From Gammaproteobacteria bacterium (lineage in GTDB: Bacteria > Pseudomonadota > Gammaproteobacteria > Steroidobacterales > Steroidobacteraceae): a stretch of DNA of 64,000 nucleotides. The translations under genes were made by a program, and so were the position numbers. The notes below the pieces were generated by a model, which was not told the DNA's origin, did no database searches, and was given only the letters and a program-made list of their open reading frames with translations. Of this stretch, positions 1 to 8,280 are shown one piece after another (within the stretch, counting starts at the first letter, position 1; every line of letters starts with the position of its first letter). The stretch spans positions 48,809-112,808 of the forward strand of contig DAHXNE010000043.1 of the NCBI GenBank assembly GCA_027366635.1. The letters are read 5' to 3'.

Positions 1-2
1 GG

Positions 3-2702
3 GAGCGGGCCCACTGGCTGCCGCACGTGTTGGGGTCTGCGCCGCAGCGGCTGAGTGCGCGGGTCGAGGAGAGTCTCGTCCGCATTGCCGGTGAGCGGCT
101 CGCGGCCGTGTGCACCGGGCTTGATGCGCGGCTGCGGGCCGCGCTCGAGGCCCTGCCAACGGTCGGAGCGCTCGGTGCGGATCCGCTGTCACTGCCGGCG
201 TGGCAGCGTCTGACGGCACTGTGCTTCACCCGTCAGGGTCAGTGGCGACGCGCGATCGATCGCCGCCTGGGTGTCGAATTCGCCGATCGGGCCGCCAAGG
301 CGGCCCTGCTCGAGTGCATCGGGCAACTCGCGGCGCTGCCGGGTGCGCAGGCCCAGTTGCTCGAGGTCGCGGCGCTGCCTCCACCGCGGCTTCCCGCCGC
401 CGACGCGACGGCGCTCGCGGCGCTGTCCCGGCTGCTGCGCATCGCCGCCGCAGAGCTCGAGATGGGCTTTGCTGCCGCCGCGGAGGTGGATTACACGCGC
501 ATCGCCGGAGCGGCCCAGGCCGCGCTCAGCGAGGAGGGCGAGCCAAGCGATCTGGCGCTGCGCCTCGGTGTGCGGTTGCGTCACATCCTGGTCGATGAAT
601 TCCAGGATACCTCCGCGGCGCAGACCGAGCTGCTGGCCAAGCTGACGGCGGGATGGGAGCCCGGTGACGGGCGCACGCTGTTCGTGGTCGGCGATCCGAT
701 GCAGTCGATCTACATGTTCCGCGAAGCGGAGGTGGGCTGCTTTCTCGCCGTGCGCGATCGTGGCATCGGCGCGCTGCGCCTGACGCCGCTGCAGTTGCAA
801 CGCAACTTCCGCTCGGTGCCGGCCTTGGTCGAATGGTGCAACGGGACGTTCGGACGGCTGTTTCCCGCGGTGGACGATCTGCGCGAGAGCGCGGTGTCTT
901 TCAGTGCGAGCGCTGCGGCACTTCCGGGTGGGCGGACGGCCGCCGCGGTTGAGTTGCGCCTGTTCGACTCCGCGGACCACCAGGCCGAGATCGCGGCGCT
1001 GGTCGAGCGGATCGCGGCGCTGAAGAGCGCCGATCCTCAGGCATCGATCGCGGTCCTGGTCGCCGCGCGCCGTCATGCCGAGCACCTCATCAGCGCACTG
1101 CAGGCGCGGGCCGTGGAGGCAATCGGGGTGCATCTGGTGCCACTACAGGCGCTGGCGGTGGTGCGCGACCTGGTCGCCTTGACGCGCGCGCTGTGTCATC
1201 TGGGAGATCGCACCGCGTGGCTTGCGGTGCTGCGCGCGCCCTGGTGCGGCGCGTCGCTTGCGACACTGACTTGCCTGTCGGGTCGCCGGGACTGCGAGTT
1301 ACCTTGGGAGGCGCTGCACGATGCCGAGCGCACGGGCGTGCTCGAGCCCGCCGAGCACACCCGGGTGCAGCGCGTGCGCGCGGTGCTGGCCGAGTCCTTG
1401 GCAGGGCGCGGACGGCTGCCGCTGGCCGACTGGCTCGAGCAGACTTGGCTACGGCTGGGCGGTCCGGATGCCTACCCGCGCGAGCAGTTGCGGCACGCGC
1501 GAGCCTATTTCACCGCGGTGAGCGAGCGCTCCGGGGCGATCGAGCGCGAGGGCGCCGGCGCGCTCGATGAGCTGTTGGGCGGGCTGCACGCCGAGCCGAG
1601 CGCGCACGGCGATCAGGCGGTGCAGATCCTCACGATCCATCACGCCAAGGGTCTGGAGTTCGACCACGTGCTGATTCCCGGGCTCGGCCGGCGCGCCAAT
1701 CACGATCGCGAGCCGCTGTTGCGCTGGCTCGACCTGCCGCGCGCCGAAGCGGGCGGGAGTGATTTGCTGCTGGCGCCGGCACCGCCGGTCGGCGCGGAGG
1801 ATCCGCGCGGCGTCGGCGCGCTCATCAAGCGGTTGCGCGAGCAGCGCGCCGCGCATGAGCAGTTACGCCTGCTGTACGTCGCGGCCACACGCGCCAAGCG
1901 CTCCCTACACTTGTATGCGACGCTGAAACGCTCGGGGGAGGGACCGTTGCGCCCGACGCGCGGTACGCCGCTGGCGCGCCTGTGGCCCGCCCTGGGCTCG
2001 GATTTCCTGGCCACAGTTGATGCCGACGCGCCGCCGATGCCGCTCGCCTCTGTGGGCCCGCCGCTTGAGGGCGGGATGCGGCTGCGCGAGCCGTGGCATC
2101 CGCCAACGCTCCCCCCGGCGCCGGTGCTCGATCATCTGCCGTTGGGCGGCGAGTCGCTCGAGCCCCCGCAGTTCAGCTGGGTGCAGGAGACCGCCCGGCA
2201 TGTCGGCACGGTGGTGCACGCTGAGCTGCAGCGCTGGGCCGAGGCCGAGGCGTTACCGGAACCCGCGGCGGTCGCGGACCATGCGGCCGAATACGCCGCG
2301 CGGCTGCGCCGCCACGGTGTGCCTGAGAATGAGCTGCAAGGGGCAACGCGGCGGATTCTGGCGGCACTCGCCGCTACGCTGGAGGATCCCCGCGGCCGCT
2401 GGATCCTGGCCCGCAGTCACCGCGAGGCGCGCAGCGAGTTGGCGTTGACCGGGCTTGCCGACGGCCGCTTGCGCAACGTTGTCATCGATCGCTCGTTCAT
2501 CGATGCGCAGGGCGTGCGCTGGGTCATCGACTTCAAGACGAGCGAGCACGAGGGCGGGCGGCTCGAGGATTTCATCGACCAGGAAGTGTGCCGTTACCGC
2601 GCTCAGCTCGCCGTGTATGCGGCACTGGCCCGTGAGCTTGGACCGGAGCCGGTACGAGCCGGGCTGTACTTTCCCCTGATGCGCGTCTTTGCCGAGGTGT
2701 GA
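3..2702 (+). CDS. UvrD-type helicase/RecB-type nuclease (AddA-like), 5' end missing
   Basis: This is the C-terminal part of a superfamily 1 helicase fused to a nuclease, as in the AddA or RecB subunit that resects double-strand breaks for recombination. The reading frame is already open at the window edge, so the Walker A region lies upstream. Visible helicase motifs, counted from the GTG at 27, are the Walker B-like DEFQDT (about residues 190-195), GDPMQSIYMFR (222-232), NFRS, a motif V block around TIHHAKGLEFD and motif VI around YVAATRAKR. The last 100 residues hold the RecB nuclease signature (VIDFKTSEH, then QLAVY). A partner AddB-like gene is expected just upstream, as usual for this family, but is outside the window. 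The stop at 2700-2702 is followed by the structured repeat array. Confidence 0.85.
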   Translation, partial: ERAHWLPHVLGSAPQRLSARVEESLVRIAGERLAAVCTGLDARLRAALEALPTVGALGADPLSLPAWQRLTALCFTRQGQWRRAIDRRLGVEFADRAAKAALLECIGQLAALPGAQAQLLEVAALPPPRLPAADATALAALSRLLRIAAAELEMGFAAAAEVDYTRIAGAAQAALSEEGEPSDLALRLGVRLRHILVDEFQDTSAAQTELLAKLTAGWEPGDGRTLFVVGDPMQSIYMFREAEVGCFLAVRDRGIGALRLTPLQLQRNFRSVPALVEWCNGTFGRLFPAVDDLRESAVSFSASAAALPGGRTAAAVELRLFDSADHQAEIAALVERIAALKSADPQASIAVLVAARRHAEHLISALQARAVEAIGVHLVPLQALAVVRDLVALTRALCHLGDRTAWLAVLRAPWCGASLATLTCLSGRRDCELPWEALHDAERTGVLEPAEHTRVQRVRAVLAESLAGRGRLPLADWLEQTWLRLGGPDAYPREQLRHARAYFTAVSERSGAIEREGAGALDELLGGLHAEPSAHGDQAVQILTIHHAKGLEFDHVLIPGLGRRANHDREPLLRWLDLPRAEAGGSDLLLAPAPPVGAEDPRGVGALIKRLREQRAAHEQLRLLYVAATRAKRSLHLYATLKRSGEGPLRPTRGTPLARLWPALGSDFLATVDADAPPMPLASVGPPLEGGMRLREPWHPPTLPPAPVLDHLPLGGESLEPPQFSWVQETARHVGTVVHAELQRWAEAEALPEPAAVADHAAEYAARLRRHGVPENELQGATRRILAALAATLEDPRGRWILARSHREARSELALTGLADGRLRNVVIDRSFIDAQGVRWVIDFKTSEHEGGRLEDFIDQEVCRYRAQLAVYAALARELGPEPVRAGLYFPLMRVFAEV

Positions 2703-2723
2703 GCGCGCTCAGCCGGAGCCCAT

Positions 2724-2772
2724 TTTTTGCCCAAAACCGCGCTGGGCGGGGCAGGAGCCCCGAGCCGGCGCG
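2724..2772 (+). repeat. Repeat unit 1 (partial: end of hairpin II plus hairpin III)
   Basis: Only the right part of a unit is present. It holds the 3' arm of hairpin II (TTTTTTGCCCAAAACC) without its 5' partner, followed by hairpin III. The outer stem is GCGCTGG (2739-2745) with CCGGCGC (2765-2771), closed through one G-T wobble. The inner stem is GGGGC/GCCCC around an AGGA loop. The outer 3' arm differs from the other copies (CCGGCGC instead of CCAGCGC), but the pairing survives. Confidence 0.75.
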
Positions 2773-2840
2773 TGCGGGTAGTGGCCGATCGATAGCCGCT
2801 TGATTCCCGAGTCGTGATGCCGGCGGGCACGGAAGTTGGT

Positions 2841-2948
2841 ACAGGGACGTACCCGGCCGCTATCGGTGGCCGGGTTTTGGGCAAAAACCACGCTTTTTGC
2901 CCAAAACCGCGCTGGGCGGGGCAGGAGCCCCGATCCAGCGCTTTTCAA
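2841..2948 (+). repeat. Repeat unit 2 (complete, three hairpins)
   Basis: It begins ACAGGGACGT (2841-2850). Hairpin I pairs ACCCGGCC (2851-2858) with GGCCGGGT (2868-2875). Hairpin II pairs GGTTTTGGGCAAAAA (2873-2887) with 2894-2908 around CCACGC, a perfect 15-bp stem. Hairpin III pairs GCGCTGG (2909-2915) with CCAGCGC (2935-2941) around an inner GGGGC/GCCCC stem. It ends CTTTTCAA like unit 3. The 3' arm of hairpin I overlaps the 5' arm of hairpin II by three bases, so the two may compete. Confidence 0.85.
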
Positions 2949-3012
2949 CAATAGTTGTCCATCGACTGACGGTCGACCCCGAGTCACGAAGCGGCCCGGC
3001 AGGGTGACAGGC

Positions 3013-3120
3013 ACAGGGACGTGGCCCCGCCGCCGCAGGTGGCGGACGTTGAGCCAAAAACCACGCTTTTTGGCTCAACGGCGCTGGGCGGGGCAGGAGC
3101 CCCGATCCAGCGCTTTTCAA
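3013..3120 (+). repeat. Repeat unit 3 (complete; runs into the gspN stop codon)
   Basis: It begins ACAGGGACGT (3013-3022). Hairpin I is reduced to CCGCC/GGCGG (3027-3031 with 3041-3045) around a nine-base loop. Hairpin II pairs CGTTGAGCCAAAAA (3047-3060) with 3067-3080 around CCACGC. Compared with unit 2 five base pairs of this stem are changed, each with a compensating change. Hairpin III (3081-3113) is identical to that of unit 2. The terminal CTTTTCAA supplies the stop codon of gspN on the opposite strand (3117-3119). Confidence 0.85.
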
Positions 3121-3851
3121 TAGGTGCCTTCCAAACCCAACGGCCGGCGGCCGGCGGCATCCTGCGCGCCCAGATACTGCAGGGCCTGCAGGAGCGAGGG
3201 CGACGCGCTCGCGCGGGGAGCGACCTCGGCGTGCAGCACATAGCCGGGTGCGGCGGTCAGGCGCAGCGTGCCACGCAGTGCAAGCGGTCCGCCCAAGTTG
3301 TGCAACCGGCCGATTGTCTTGCCCGCACCGCCGGGAAATGTCGCGGTGAAGCTGCCGAGCGGCGTGACCTCACCGCTGCTGTCGACCAGATGCAGCAGCA
3401 CGACGTGTCCGCGCAGGTACTCGATCGCGCCATCGCGTGCGATGACGGCGCGATCGAGGTGCGCCTGGATGGTGCCGGCGATATAGGCGGGCACCGCCGG
3501 CAGGATCTGCGGATTGATCGGTACGCGGGCAAAAACGTTGCGGGCCTCGATCGGGCCGCGCCAGGGTAGGCTCACCTCGCCGCTCGCGGATGCGCCGCGC
3601 CGCACTGCGCTCAGCTGAGCGACCAGTCGGCCGCGCAGCAATGCCCGCGCATGCACCTGCCAGGTGAGCTGATCCAGGGAGAAGCCCCGTATGCTCACGC
3701 CCGTGCAGTCTCCGCTCCAGAGCGTTCCAGCGACGCTGGCGCATTGCAGCCGGCCGCGCAGTGCCGGCAGCAGCCACGCCGCCGGCAGATGCGCGACGAG
3801 CACTGCCATGAATACGATCGCGGCGAGCAGGATGGTGAAGGCGCGCTTCAA
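3117..3851 (-). CDS. gspN: Type II secretion system protein N
   Basis: GspN is the last gene of many type II secretion operons. It is an inner-membrane-anchored periplasmic protein of poorly defined function. The 244-residue product starts with one hydrophobic segment (about residues 5-28). It then shows the beta-rich periplasmic pattern of the family, with GTLWSGDC near residue 44 and a GPLALRGTLRL stretch near the end. The start is a TTG at 3851, two bases after the gspM stop, with no clear ribosome site, so coupling to gspM is likely. The stop codon is formed by the last bases of repeat unit 3. Assignment rests on position after gspM and on the overall pattern, since N is the least conserved gsp protein. 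Confidence 0.75.
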   Translation of the reverse strand: MKRAFTILLAAIVFMAVLVAHLPAAWLLPALRGRLQCASVAGTLWSGDCTGVSIRGFSLDQLTWQVHARALLRGRLVAQLSAVRRGASASGEVSLPWRGPIEARNVFARVPINPQILPAVPAYIAGTIQAHLDRAVIARDGAIEYLRGHVVLLHLVDSSGEVTPLGSFTATFPGGAGKTIGRLHNLGGPLALRGTLRLTAAPGYVLHAEVAPRASASPSLLQALQYLGAQDAAGRRPLGLEGTY

Positions 3852-3853
3852 GT

Positions 3854-4330
3854 TCAGGGCTGTTTGAGCTTCAGTGAGGCGTCGACCAGGCCGGGACCGC
3901 CGGCGACCCGGATCTGCGCGCCAGTGACCTGTATCCCGTCTTGCTGGTGCAGGCGGGCCAGCCAGGTGATCAGCGTGTCGAAGGGCGCATCGTGCAGCTG
4001 GACGCTCAGGCCGATGCCGCTCGGGGCGCTGGCCGTGAGCGTCGCGCCGAGGCCGCTCTGGCGGGCCGACTGGTCGATCAGCACGATCAGCGGCTCATGC
4101 GTGCCGCCGGGCGGCGAGCCGGCCGCGGCGAGCTCCGGGGCAACCCGGCGCATCCAGGCGAGATTGGCCTCCTTGCGCTCAACCACCCGGTGCAACTGCG
4201 CGACGCGCCGCTCCAGCGGCAGGATCACGGCAAACACAAACAAAATGGCGGCGAGCACGCCGCCGATGGCGACCGTGCGTCGCTCGCGAGGCGAGAGCGA
4301 GCGTAGCGACGGCAAAGATGGCGCCCGCAT
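3854..4330 (-). CDS. gspM: Type II secretion system protein M
   Basis: GspM is a bitopic inner-membrane protein that pairs with GspL and GspE in the assembly platform of the secretion machine. The 158-residue product has a short basic N-terminus (SLSPRERRT), one membrane helix at about residues 17-36, a coiled segment, and a C-terminal ferredoxin-like periplasmic domain. Length and layout match the family (about 160-180 residues). The ATG at 4330 lies three bases after the gspL stop. Confidence 0.85.
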   Translation of the reverse strand: MRAPSLPSLRSLSPRERRTVAIGGVLAAILFVFAVILPLERRVAQLHRVVERKEANLAWMRRVAPELAAAGSPPGGTHEPLIVLIDQSARQSGLGATLTASAPSGIGLSVQLHDAPFDTLITWLARLHQQDGIQVTGAQIRVAGGPGLVDASLKLKQP

Positions 4331-4333
4331 CGG

Positions 4334-5545
4334 TCAGCTTCCGCGCGTGATGCGCAGGCTGCCGCGGAAGCGGCCGTGCGCGGGGTTTGCGCTCGTGAGG
4401 CGCGCCTTCCAGCCCTGCTGCCCCAACGACTGAGCAAGATCGTTCAGCGCCTCGATCGACGGGGCGGTGAGTCTTAGATCGAGCGCGCCGCCGCTGAAGC
4501 TGAGCGCCTCGAGCTGGGTGTGCGGCACGTGGGCGCGGGCCGTGGCGAGCGCCCCCAGCGCCGTGAAGAAGCCGCCGCCGCCGCCCTGGGCGCGCACCTC
4601 GGCCAGCCGCGCCTGCATCCTGCGGCGCGCTTCATACGGATCACCCGCCCCGGGCATGGCGCGGTTGAAGACGCGGGTGATGGCTCCGTCGAGGGCATGC
4701 TCGCGCCGGTGCAGCACCACGAGTTCGGCAACCTGGCCGATCAGGTGCAGCGCGACCAGCGCCCCGAGCAGCATCGCCGCCCACCGCCACGCCCGCCAGC
4801 CGGAAGCCGTCGAGCGCTTCGGGGCGTAGCTGCCTTGCAGCAGATTGATCGCCTCGGCCGCCGGCAGCGCGCGCGCGAACAACGCCAGCGGGTCGCCGGC
4901 GAGCTGCTGCACCTGGACACTCTCGAAACGCTCGCGCAGCGCCTCCAGCTGAGCGCCCCAACGGCGCCACTCGGTCTCGCCCGCGTACACCAGCAGCCCA
5001 CGGGCGGCCGGGTCCGCCAGCGCCAGCTCCAGCGCCTCGCCGAGCGCGTCGGCGCAGAGGCCCACGTAGCCTCCGGAGGGCGTGCGCACGGTCACCGCAT
5101 CGTCCTCGAGCAGGGCAACCGCCTGGGCGGGATTGCGCGGCAGCAGCTCGCTGTCGGCGTAGAGCGCCGCGGGCTCGATGCCGGCGGCGCGCAGCTCGGC
5201 GAGCCACTCGTTCATGCGTCGGCGCGCGACCACGGCAACCGGCAGGCGGCCGTTCGGCAGCCGTTTGCCGATCGCGAAATGCAGCGTATCGATGTCTTCG
5301 GCGAGCTGCTCCTCGAGCGCGAAGGGCACGAGCTGTTGGAGCTTGGCGCCCGAGCGGGTCGGCGGCAGATCGGCGCTCGTCAGCAGCACGTCGGTCCCCG
5401 GCGCGAGCACCACCACGGAGCGGCCGGCCGCCTGCGCCGCAGCGCCGCTGAGCGGCCCGCTCCGCGCGGTGTTGTCTGCGGGCAGCAGCCAGGAGGCCTG
5501 CTGCTGTGCGCCGTGGGGAAGCCTGAGCAGGAGCGAGTCGGGCAT
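4334..5545 (-). CDS. gspL: Type II secretion system protein L
   Basis: GspL links the secretion ATPase GspE to the membrane. The 403 residues divide into an N-terminal actin-like cytoplasmic domain (about 1-250), a single membrane helix near 252-272 and a periplasmic ferredoxin-like domain. It lies between gspK and gspM as expected. The ATG at 5545 is preceded by an AGGA motif within the 20-base gap after gspK. This is the only junction of the operon from G to L without an overlap. Confidence 0.87.
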   Translation of the reverse strand: MPDSLLLRLPHGAQQQASWLLPADNTARSGPLSGAAAQAAGRSVVVLAPGTDVLLTSADLPPTRSGAKLQQLVPFALEEQLAEDIDTLHFAIGKRLPNGRLPVAVVARRRMNEWLAELRAAGIEPAALYADSELLPRNPAQAVALLEDDAVTVRTPSGGYVGLCADALGEALELALADPAARGLLVYAGETEWRRWGAQLEALRERFESVQVQQLAGDPLALFARALPAAEAINLLQGSYAPKRSTASGWRAWRWAAMLLGALVALHLIGQVAELVVLHRREHALDGAITRVFNRAMPGAGDPYEARRRMQARLAEVRAQGGGGGFFTALGALATARAHVPHTQLEALSFSGGALDLRLTAPSIEALNDLAQSLGQQGWKARLTSANPAHGRFRGSLRITRGS

Positions 5546-5565
5546 GCCGGCAATCCTAGCCTAAG

Positions 5566-6582
5566 TCAGTTGGGCGTGTCGCTGCGCAGGACGGGTGTCA
5601 CCATGCCGTTGGTATCCCGGTAGAGCACGGTGTAGAGGATGAACCGAGTGGATCCGGAGCTGATTCGGCTGGTGAGGCGAAACCACTGGGAGCTCTGGCT
5701 GAACAGTTGCTGGAAATTCGTCTGTGGCGCGCCGGTCGCGCCGCCATTGGGGTTGGGCGTCGCGGGCATGGTGTCGGAGTAGGCGGTCTCGAATTCGCTG
5801 ATGGTCGGAAAGCAGCCGCCGGCGGCGGCGCGGTCCCGGGCGAACTGGCGCGGATCGGCGCTGAATTGAGTGTGTCCGAGGTAGGCATCGAGCACGTAGG
5901 GGGACGCCGTGCAGACGTTCAGGGGTGTGCCGACCGGCAGCGCGGTGACATACGGGGCGATGCGCTCGAAGCGCGCGCGTCCGAAGTCCGGCAGTGCCAG
6001 CAGTTCGCTGGCGCTGGTCACCGGAAGGTTCGGCGTTTGATACGGTGGGTCCATTTCCTCGTAGACGCTGTCGGCCGGCGCGCCCGGGATCGCTGGCGTC
6101 GGACTCTTGTCGATCCAGTTGACCCAATCGTCCGCCCAGCGCGGCGAGAGCCCGAGCAGCGTCAGCAGACGGCGAAAGGCGACCAGCTGTTGGGCGTTGA
6201 CCGTGACGCCGTTGCTCGCGACCAGGTTGTTCAGATTGAAGCGGCCCTGCAGGTCCGTCAAATGTCCCTCGAGCGTTACACCGGGCGAAACGGTGAGCGG
6301 ACCGATCGGCGCAGCCCAGGGCTGCTCGGTGTCGGTGAGGTTGGCTTGCTCGCGGAACGTCTGCTGCAGGCCATAGGCGGCGAACGCCTCGGTGCCCTGG
6401 GTCACCAGCAGCGCTTGGTTGTAGTCGAGCGTCGCGATGGTTTGTCGCGCGGTCATCGCATTGTCGTACGCCAGTGCGGCGGCGATCACGGTGGCGAGCG
6501 CAACCAGCAGGATCGCCACCAGCAGCGCGATGCCGCGCTGGCGAGCCGGCGCGGCCACCGACGGCTTGCCGGCGTGGCTCAT
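5566..6582 (-). CDS. gspK: Type II secretion system minor pseudopilin K
   Basis: GspK is the largest minor pseudopilin and sits at the tip of the pseudopilus. The 338-residue product begins with a basic leader ending in RQRG, followed by the hydrophobic N-terminal helix IALLVAILLVALA. The consensus Glu at position 5 after cleavage is absent, as is typical of GspK, which caps the pilus. The alpha-domain insertion common in GspK (WADDWVNWID, LPDFGRARFERI) is present. The start ATG overlaps the gspJ stop as ATGA (6579-6582). Confidence 0.9.
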   Translation of the reverse strand: MSHAGKPSVAAPARQRGIALLVAILLVALATVIAAALAYDNAMTARQTIATLDYNQALLVTQGTEAFAAYGLQQTFREQANLTDTEQPWAAPIGPLTVSPGVTLEGHLTDLQGRFNLNNLVASNGVTVNAQQLVAFRRLLTLLGLSPRWADDWVNWIDKSPTPAIPGAPADSVYEEMDPPYQTPNLPVTSASELLALPDFGRARFERIAPYVTALPVGTPLNVCTASPYVLDAYLGHTQFSADPRQFARDRAAAGGCFPTISEFETAYSDTMPATPNPNGGATGAPQTNFQQLFSQSSQWFRLTSRISSGSTRFILYTVLYRDTNGMVTPVLRSDTPN

Positions 6583-7217
6583 CCGGGCACCTCGAAAATC
6601 CGCACGATCTTGCCCCAGCGCCGGGTATCGAGCGTCACTTCCACGGCCAGGGGGCGCATCCGGTAGTACGCGTCGAGAGTGGCTTCCGCACCCGGCGTCG
6701 GCGGAGGCCACGCCGTCAGCCACTGGCGATCGAAGTTCAGGTAGCGCAGCTGCACACCGGTGAGATGCTTCAGCAGATTGCGCTTGACCGGCTTGTCGGC
6801 AAGGGTTGGATCGAGCACGTTCCAGTGCAGGCGAATCAGCGTGCCCTTCTTGAACTCGTAGGCGACCCGCTCGAGCTCGGGGCGCTGCAGGCCGAGGGGG
6901 TTGCTCCAGCCGTCGCGCGTGAACATCACCATGGGCTGGGCGGTGGGGCTCGCCTGCAGGGCCGGCAGCCAGCCCTGGCCGTTCGGGGAGCGGATCGGGC
7001 GCGGCGCGAGCTGCACGAAGTCCTGTTCCATGATGCGCAGCGCGTTCTGCAGTGCGAGCAGTTGGTGCTGATCGGCGCGGATGGCCTTGCGCGCGTGCAG
7101 CGACTGCATGATGACACCGTAGCCGATGGCAAACATGATGGCGGCGATGAAGATCGCCACCAGCATCTCGATCAGCGTGAATCCGCGCACGGGGCGTGGC
7201 TGGGACGCGGACCTCAT
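6579..7217 (-). CDS. gspJ: Type II secretion system minor pseudopilin J
   Basis: The 212-residue minor pseudopilin has the prepilin leader MRSASQPRPVRG, cleaved by prepilin peptidase before FTLIEMLVAIFIAAI. It includes the conserved Glu5 that orders pilin assembly. GspJ forms the tip complex with GspI and GspK. The C-terminal beta domain ends in RRWGKIVRIFEVPG, typical of GspJ. It overlaps gspI upstream and gspK downstream by four bases each (ATGA). Confidence 0.92.
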   Translation of the reverse strand: MRSASQPRPVRGFTLIEMLVAIFIAAIMFAIGYGVIMQSLHARKAIRADQHQLLALQNALRIMEQDFVQLAPRPIRSPNGQGWLPALQASPTAQPMVMFTRDGWSNPLGLQRPELERVAYEFKKGTLIRLHWNVLDPTLADKPVKRNLLKHLTGVQLRYLNFDRQWLTAWPPPTPGAEATLDAYYRMRPLAVEVTLDTRRWGKIVRIFEVPG

Positions 7218-7687
7218 GGCAGTGACTGGGTTCCGCCCGGCAGGGGCTGGGACGGGACACCGGGGGCCATGGGCGCAATCGTTCCTTCAATCCATTGCGG
7301 TGTGAGTGGATTGGGCGGGGCGATCGCACGGCCGATATATCCGGTGACGCTTGCCGCCCAACCCCGCGACTGGCTCTTGGGTCGCGCCATGACCTCGATG
7401 CGCTGCACGCCCGGCACGGCCGTCGCACTCACCTTCTGGCGCCAATGCCACGTGTCCTTGGCGAATTTGACCTTGCCGGTACTGGTGCCGTTGGGCGGAT
7501 ACTGGCCCGAGAGCCGTACGCGCTCGAGCTGGTTGAGCGCAACCCACTCGGCAAAGATCTTGTGGCGCAGAAACAGTGTGACGTTCGCCGAGGAGGTGAG
7601 CGCCTCGAGCACCGCCGCCATGCCGATGGTCACGATCGCCAGGGCCACCAGCACCTCGATCAGGGTAAAGCCGCGCGCGCGCCTCAA
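7214..7687 (-). CDS. gspI: Type II secretion system minor pseudopilin I
   Basis: The 157-residue minor pseudopilin has a very short leader (MRRARG) before FTLIEVLVALAIVTI, with Glu5 present. GspI nucleates the pseudopilus tip. The start is a TTG at 7687 that overlaps the gspH stop as TTGA, so translation is probably coupled. The 3' end overlaps gspJ by four bases. Confidence 0.9.
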   Translation of the reverse strand: MRRARGFTLIEVLVALAIVTIGMAAVLEALTSSANVTLFLRHKIFAEWVALNQLERVRLSGQYPPNGTSTGKVKFAKDTWHWRQKVSATAVPGVQRIEVMARPKSQSRGWAASVTGYIGRAIAPPNPLTPQWIEGTIAPMAPGVPSQPLPGGTQSLP

Positions 7688-8280
7688 TGGGCCGCTCCGC
7701 CCAGGGGCCGCTCGACGATACGGTCGTCGGCATCGGGCTTGATGACAAATCCATGGCGCGTTCCGCTGAGCTCGAGCGTAACGCTGAAGGAGGACAGATC
7801 GCCGCTGGAATAGATCATCACCTGGGGCGTGAGCGTGCCGCCGTCACGGTGATGCGGGTGGCGAAGCACGATCCGCCGGCCGTCGAGCTCGACGCGCACC
7901 GACACGCCAGGCGGCAGGCGGCGCTGGCGCAGAACCTGATCGCGGGTCACGGGGCGCCACTGGTTGCGTTGTTCGGAGAACACCAGGAACTGATAGCCTC
8001 GCGGTTCGAAGAGAATGCCGTAATTTCGGGTTTGCAGCTCCGCTTGGCCGCGCGTGTAGCGCATCAACGACGCCAGACGCTGCCCGGCCGTCTTCAGGGC
8101 GGAGTCGCCACCGCCGCCGAAGTTCAGCGACAGCACCACGCCGGCGGTGACGATGGCGATGATCGCCAGCACCACCAGTATCTCCATGAGCGTGAAGCCA
8201 CGGGCGCCGCGCGCCGACGCGCCAGCCCTCGGCGCGTCGTCAGTTGGTGTTGGTGAGGTTCCAGTTGGCGATTTCGGCAT
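7684..8280 (-). CDS. gspH: Type II secretion system minor pseudopilin H
   Basis: GspH carries the prepilin signal ARGARG followed by FTLMEILVVLAIIAIV, and a C-terminal domain ending in GFVIKPDADDR. It joins the major pseudopilin fibre to the tip complex. The best start is the ATG at 8280, giving 198 residues with an unusually long leader of about 28 residues and a 41-base overlap with gspG. No ATG lies nearer the cleavage site. A rarer start codon downstream cannot be excluded. Confidence 0.87.
   Translation of the reverse strand: MPKSPTGTSPTPTDDAPRAGASARGARGFTLMEILVVLAIIAIVTAGVVLSLNFGGGGDSALKTAGQRLASLMRYTRGQAELQTRNYGILFEPRGYQFLVFSEQRNQWRPVTRDQVLRQRRLPPGVSVRVELDGRRIVLRHPHHRDGGTLTPQVMIYSSGDLSSFSVTLELSGTRHGFVIKPDADDRIVERPLGGAAH

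Larger units (their letters stand above)
2724..3120. repeat. Tandem array of about 172-bp structured repeat units
   Basis: The stretch between the helicase stop and the gspN stop holds two full units and one partial unit instead of a gene. A 25-bp core beginning GCGCTGGGCGGGGC occurs at 2739, 2909 and 3081 (spacings 170 and 172). Each full unit reads ACAGGGACGT, then hairpin I, hairpin II and hairpin III. Hairpin II (2873-2908 and 3047-3080) is a perfect 14-15 bp stem with the same CCACGC loop, yet the stems differ at five positions and every change is matched on the other arm. This is direct evidence that base pairing is conserved. Between the hairpins the units are more diverged. What it does is unknown. 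REP/BIME-like DNA, a remnant of a transposon end, or a transcribed structured RNA are all possible. Confidence 0.85.

Noticed and set aside
3047..3080. Hairpin II of unit 3 contains GTTGAGC and GCTCAAC, which fit the integron attC core patterns GTTRRRY and RYYYAAC.
   Set aside because: The order is the reverse of an attC site, and unit 2 has GGTTTTGGGC with no GTTRRRY match. No integrase or cassette genes are nearby.
2836..3123. Several open frames of 85-100 codons run through the repeat array on both strands and share a repeated peptide.
   Set aside because: The repeated peptide simply reflects the repeated DNA. The frames have no ribosome sites, and the conserved feature is base pairing, not codons.
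4520..5623. A 367-codon plus-strand frame opposite gspL.
   Set aside because: Antisense shadow; gspL has the expected position, domains and start on the other strand.
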